Shown here one piece after another: positions 5,299 to 7,684 of a DNA stretch of 7,684 nucleotides. The stretch covers positions 1 to 7,684 of the forward strand of contig JALXDT010000065.1 in the NCBI GenBank assembly GCA_027070475.1, in the 5' to 3' direction. This stretch comes from Candidatus Aminicenantota bacterium (GTDB taxonomy: Bacteria; Acidobacteriota; Aminicenantia; JAMOAD01). Below the pieces are notes generated by a model. The model did not search any database. It had not been told where the DNA came from and saw nothing but the letters and a program-made list of their open reading frames with translations. Within the stretch, counting starts at the first letter, position 1, and each line of letters starts with the position of its first letter. A program made the translations under genes and the position numbers.

Positions 5299-7233
5299 AT
5301 GAAAATCAGAGAGAGTCTTCTGATAATTTTATTTTTTTTTCTGAATATATTCATTTATACAAATATAAAAACTGCGCTTCTTTACTCTCTTTTCCTCCTT
5401 TTTATAATTTTATTAATAAATAAAATAGAAAAATTTTTTTATGAACCAAAAAATTTTTCCAGATTTGAAAGGCAAATAATAAATGCAATCATCGGATTCG
5501 GGGTTTTCCAGTTCATCTGGCTTATTTTCTCTTTTTTCTCTGCGGGAATAACAAAAACTCTTTTGATTTTTTTTCTTCTTATAACCTTATTATTTTTTAT
5601 CAAAAATAAAGAAGAAAAGACAAAAAGAGATGAAATAAAGCTCAACCTATTTATACTCATTTTTCTCTCTTTATTTATGTTTCTTATTCTTTATCCCCCT
5701 TTCTCACAATTAGGAAAACCAACTTCTCGCGGAATAGCATATAGAGCCTACTTTAGTTCTGATTATTTGAAACACTATAGTGTCATAAGAGTTCTATCCA
5801 ATTATAAAGTCCCCCCTCCTAATCCCTACTTCTACGGAGAAAAGCTACACTATTACTGGATTCCCTACTCAATCCCCTCCACTATTTTTCCCATTACAAA
5901 GAATATAAAATATACTACAATCGGTTGGTCTATAATCTCCAATCTGATTTTTCTAATTCTTCTTTTCTACTTTACTTTAAACTATTTTTCATCAAGTAAG
6001 TATAAATTCTTTAAAACTTCTTTTTGGACTATTTCCGCTATTTTATTCGTTAGTTATGAGGGATTCTTCCTTATTTTCAGACAAGGACTCTCAAATATCA
6101 CCAATATTTTCCAGATTTCAAGAAATTATAATATAGATGCTCTGACAAGGTGGCTCTGGCACATCCCGGAAATCAACACGCTCCTGAGAAGCCTGTTTTA
6201 TACTCCCCAACACCTCTTCAGCTTAACTTTTCTCCTATTATATTTCCATCTGAAAAAGAAAAACAGATTAAAAAATTTAACAGTTAACCTTCTTTTAGCC
6301 TCTTCCTTGGTATCAAGTATCTTTATAGGCTTGGGCTTTCTTATCATAATCTTATTTGATTATTTTTTTAAATTCCTTAAAAAAGAAAACAAATCCAGAA
6401 TTGTTAAAGAATCCATTATAACAATAACCTTATCCCTATTTTTATTCTTCTTTTTCTATTTATTAAAAATAATCGTATTGCGTGAGAGAAATATTTTTAT
6501 TAAAATTATTCCGATAAAGCTCTGGTTAGGTTTTTTCATTCTAAACTTCGGTTTATTTTTCTTCCTGAGCATACCTACCCTCATAAAAAATTTTAGGAAG
6601 AATTCCAATCTATTATCTGTTATCACCCTAACCTCAATAATTTTAATCTTTAGAATTGAAGGTTTTGAATCAGACATCTCATTAAAATTTTCCCTTGCTC
6701 TTTTCCTGCTTTTGTTCTTATCTTCTCTTGAATTCATAGCTTCTTTCGGAGAAAAAAAGCCTATCTTCAATTTAATACTTATTTTAGTATTATTACCTTC
6801 ATTTTTAACGAGCATAATTGATATAAAAAACAGTTCCGATATTTTCAATAAAAATTTTACATTTTATATTCCCAAGGAAGAGTATATAATGCTCAGATGG
6901 ATTGATAAAAATATCCAAAAAAGTAAAGTAATTCAAACATATCCACCTGTAAGAGCTCCTTTTGTCTCTATTATACCTTCCTTTACCGGCTGTCAAATGT
7001 ATGTGGGGGATAAAATGCACGGAAGAATATTCCTTGTAAAAGAGAAACTTTACAAAGATAGAATTAAAAGATTAACCTTCTTACTGAAGAATACAGAAGA
7101 TTTAAAAAATAAGTGTAATAATATTGATTATCTCTTCTGGGGATTAAAAGAGGAAAATTATTTTCATAAAATACCGAAATTAAAAGTCAAGAAGAAAATA
7201 AAAAAGGTCTTTCTCTTTAAAATTAAAGAATAA
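5299..7233 (+). CDS. Large GT-C-like polytopic membrane protein, putative glycosyltransferase
   Basis: This is a 644-residue inner-membrane protein with roughly 12-14 hydrophobic spans up to about residue 505 and a soluble C-terminal part (about 515-644). A long external loop holds SSDYLKHYSVIRVLS (153-167) and PPPNPYFYGEKLHYYW (172-187). Later motifs are YTPQHLFSL (301-309) and ESDISLKFSLAL (457-468). Motifs of the forms D-x3-H, NPxxxGxxLxYxW, PQH and D-x3-K/R recur in large GT-C superfamily proteins such as DUF2298/YYY-like and related putative mannosyltransferases. The C-terminal EEYIMLRWIDKNIQ...IDYLFWGLKEE also fits that group. Catalysis is unproven. The start codon directly follows the TAG of the propeller gene (0-nt gap) with no clear SD, so translation is probably coupled. 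A run of nine T falls at 5332-5340, in codons 12-14. It is the last gene of the operon. Confidence 0.75.
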   Translation: MKIRESLLIILFFFLNIFIYTNIKTALLYSLFLLFIILLINKIEKFFYEPKNFSRFERQIINAIIGFGVFQFIWLIFSFFSAGITKTLLIFFLLITLLFFIKNKEEKTKRDEIKLNLFILIFLSLFMFLILYPPFSQLGKPTSRGIAYRAYFSSDYLKHYSVIRVLSNYKVPPPNPYFYGEKLHYYWIPYSIPSTIFPITKNIKYTTIGWSIISNLIFLILLFYFTLNYFSSSKYKFFKTSFWTISAILFVSYEGFFLIFRQGLSNITNIFQISRNYNIDALTRWLWHIPEINTLLRSLFYTPQHLFSLTFLLLYFHLKKKNRLKNLTVNLLLASSLVSSIFIGLGFLIIILFDYFFKFLKKENKSRIVKESIITITLSLFLFFFFYLLKIIVLRERNIFIKIIPIKLWLGFFILNFGLFFFLSIPTLIKNFRKNSNLLSVITLTSIILIFRIEGFESDISLKFSLALFLLLFLSSLEFIASFGEKKPIFNLILILVLLPSFLTSIIDIKNSSDIFNKNFTFYIPKEEYIMLRWIDKNIQKSKVIQTYPPVRAPFVSIIPSFTGCQMYVGDKMHGRIFLVKEKLYKDRIKRLTFLLKNTEDLKNKCNNIDYLFWGLKEENYFHKIPKLKVKKKIKKVFLFKIKE

Positions 7234-7266
7234 ATTTATCTCAAAAGATTCTTTCTTTTTAAAAAG
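7225..7266. terminator. Weak candidate terminator between convergent genes
   Basis: AAAGAAT (7225-7231) can pair with ATTCTTT (7248-7254) across a 16-nt loop, followed on the plus strand by CTTTTT. Next to it CTTTTTAAAAAG (7255-7266) is a perfect 12-bp palindrome. Both lack G+C and the loop is long, so this is a poor intrinsic terminator. It also overlaps the end of the convergent gene. It is listed as the only terminator-like structure at this junction. Confidence 0.25.
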
Positions 7267-7684
7267 TTATAGATACAATTTGAGAACAACTTATATCCGA
7301 ATTGATTCGGATGTAAATTCACTGGATTCAGTCTTACCTCTTCTTCTTTGTATTTATCTACACAGGGAAAGAGGTCTAAAAAATAAAAACCATTATCTTC
7401 TGAAATCTCTTTTATAATTTTAGCAGCATGGTAAAATCTGTAATTTTTAAAATCTTTCAATTCAGGGAAAAGGACGATTAAAACAGGAATTTTGTAAGTG
7501 TCAGAAATATTTTTAAGTTCCTTAAATTTTTCCCGTAACCTTTTAACAACCTCTTTGTTATTGTACAATTCTTCCAAATAATTATGATAACCTTTTCTCA
7601 GAGCGATTATGGCATCTTTCGGTTTTTTAATTTTCTTAAAACTCCTGTTTGTCTTTTTCATGTATAATCTATTCTTAATAAACT
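7236..7684 (-). CDS. C-terminal part of an SGNH/GDSL-type hydrolase, cut by the right edge
   Basis: The frame ends at TCA 7236-7238 (TGA on the minus strand) and stays open to the window edge, giving 148 codons. The internal ATG at 7661 has no SD, and the residues before it (FIKNRLY) continue sensibly, so the true start lies beyond the window. Visible parts are a basic, helical region, then the strand KIPVLIVLFPEL, a helix ending AKIIKEIS, the strand FYFLDLFP, and near the end NPVNLHPNQFGYKLFS. HPNxxGxxL is block V of SGNH hydrolases (catalytic His). The nucleophile block I (GDS) would be outside the window. The usual Asp of D-x-HPN is Asn here (N-L-H-P-N), so activity is uncertain. Such proteins often act as esterases or acyltransferases on glycans, which would suit the adjacent glycosyltransferase operon. 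Only 2 nt separate the two converging stop codons. Confidence 0.7.
   Translation of the reverse strand, partial: FIKNRLYMKKTNRSFKKIKKPKDAIIALRKGYHNYLEELYNNKEVVKRLREKFKELKNISDTYKIPVLIVLFPELKDFKNYRFYHAAKIIKEISEDNGFYFLDLFPCVDKYKEEEVRLNPVNLHPNQFGYKLFSNCIYNFLKRKNLLR

Noticed and set aside
5439..7020. Minus-strand open frames (5439-5660, 6456-6848, 6805-7020)
   Set aside because: They are antisense shadows of the GT-C gene; the plus frame has continuous membrane-protein structure.
1..7684. Defence system, mobile element, CRISPR or RNA genes
   Set aside because: No nuclease, transposase, integrase, repeat-spacer array, tRNA cloverleaf or rRNA-like GC-rich block was seen on reading both strands.

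Overview
The window is strongly AT-rich (by eye around 30% G+C; not computed). It encodes bacterial envelope proteins with signal peptides, including a small probable outer-membrane beta-barrel, so the source is most likely a diderm bacterium. Sigma70-like promoters and good Shine-Dalgarno (SD) sites fit this. The mix of AT-rich codon use, an FG-GAP/ASPIC protein and large GT-C membrane proteins would suit an uncultured candidate phylum of the FCB/WOR-3 kind, but nothing here identifies the lineage, so that is only a guess.

Layout. (1) 1-98, minus strand: the first 32 codons of a gene that runs off the left edge. (2) 99-250: a gap of about 150 bp with a small AT-rich inverted repeat. (3) 251-1194, minus strand: a two-gene operon with an ATGA overlap, made of a zinc-ribbon protein followed by a small exported protein of unknown function. 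(4) 1195-1309: a compact divergent promoter region with a sigma70-like promoter in each direction. (5) 1310-1870, plus strand: a small outer-membrane beta-barrel protein that starts at TTG. (6) 1885-7233, plus strand: a three-gene operon encoding a GT-C family membrane glycosyltransferase, an exported seven-repeat FG-GAP/VCBS propeller with an ASPIC/UnbV domain, and a second, larger GT-C-like membrane protein. The genes are joined by a 4-nt overlap and a 0-nt junction. (7) 7236-7684, minus strand: the C-terminal part of an SGNH/GDSL-type hydrolase. It is convergent with the operon, only 2 nt away, and its frame stays open to the right edge.

How it may work together. Two polytopic lipid-linked-sugar transferase candidates flank one exported calcium-binding-type propeller in a tightly coupled operon, and an SGNH hydrolase (a fold often used as a glycan esterase or acetyltransferase) lies next to it. 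The simplest reading is an envelope glycosylation module, possibly with the propeller as client or partner; this is inference from context. The clearest sequence-level oddity is the operon promoter. TTGACT-N17-TAGAAT ends 5 nt before the ATG and there is no SD, which predicts a leaderless mRNA. The left-edge gene shows similar spacing. No mobile element, CRISPR array, tRNA or rRNA was seen.
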